Source of the DNA: CAJINA01 sp964647585 | GTDB lineage: Bacteria; Desulfobacterota; Desulfobacteria; Desulfobacterales; CAJINA01 | Direction of reading: 5' to 3' | DNA length: 13,523 nt | Assembly (NCBI GenBank): GCA_964647585.1 | Contig: CAZYGG010000085.1 | Span: forward strand, 1 to 13,523 | In this document: positions 13,467-13,523 of the stretch, in pieces | Layout: the number at the start of each line of letters is the position of its first letter | Position numbering within the stretch: the stretch's first letter is position 1 | Translations under genes and position numbers: made by a program | The notes under the pieces: generated by a model | The model's input: the letters and a program-made list of their open reading frames with translations, nothing else | The model's database searches: none | What the model was told of the DNA's origin: nothing

Positions 13467-13523
13467 ATGCGCAATAGCTACAAAAACATAGATCCTTCCC
13501 TCTACTATATCCCGCCCCACAAT
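13467..13523 (+). CDS. Possible start of a further gene, cut by the window edge
   Basis: An ATG opens a frame of 19 codons (MRNSYKNIDPSLYYIPPHN) that is still open at the last base. The sequence does not look random (DPSLYYIPPHN). There is only a weak ribosome-binding site (gtgga). It lies 126 nt after the DUF2997 gene on the same strand, so it could be another cassette member. The 126-nt gap contains CTTC-rich repeat sequence (about 13402-13425) like that at 1490-1530. Confidence 0.35.
   Translation, partial: MRNSYKNIDPSLYYIPPHN

Overview
The window looks like chromosome of a Desulfobacterota-type (deltaproteobacterial) anaerobe. This rests on moderate-to-high GC, a DUF6485-type cysteine-rich miniprotein, a short-chain flavodoxin, a homocysteine methyltransferase and many dispersed intergenic repeats. 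It is an inference from gene content, with no rRNA or tRNA to anchor it. I see no CRISPR array, integrase, full insertion sequence or rRNA/tRNA gene.

Positions 1-4160 hold ordinary housekeeping genes: a DMT/EamA permease and a DUF6485 protein on the + strand, then a hotdog thioesterase and a homocysteine S-methyltransferase on the - strand. A repeat-bounded spacer follows, then a flavodoxin on the + strand. Positions 4170-4414 are a MITE-like element with near-identical inverted ends.

Positions 4437-6335 hold a regulatory block: an XRE-type helix-turn-helix protein, a small protein with one C-terminal membrane segment, a strong intrinsic terminator, and an ImmA/IrrE-type zinc metallopeptidase.

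Positions 6350-13340 hold a + strand gene train: an unrecognised 256-aa protein, a Ycf46-like AAA+ ATPase, an SNF2/RapA-like helicase with an N-terminal zinc ribbon, a protein with a C-terminal domain of about 32 cysteines, a 51-aa DUF2997-like protein, a Ycf35-like (DUF1257) protein, and a second DUF2997 protein. Start and stop codons overlap or nearly touch through the core. Ycf46, Ycf35 and DUF2997 are known mainly from cyanobacteria and plastids, where their function is poorly defined. Here they sit in a non-photosynthetic context, coupled to a DNA-translocating helicase.

Three 19-bp palindromes (consensus TGTTCT-N7-AGAACA) lie in front of this block: one upstream of the metallopeptidase gene and two, 63 bp apart centre to centre, upstream of the gene train. 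Together with an XRE protein and an ImmA/IrrE peptidase, they suggest a switch in which the peptidase relieves repression of the helicase/AAA+ cassette. My working hypothesis is an inducible, nucleic-acid-directed stress or defence system. The gene content and operators are visible in the sequence; the function is inference.
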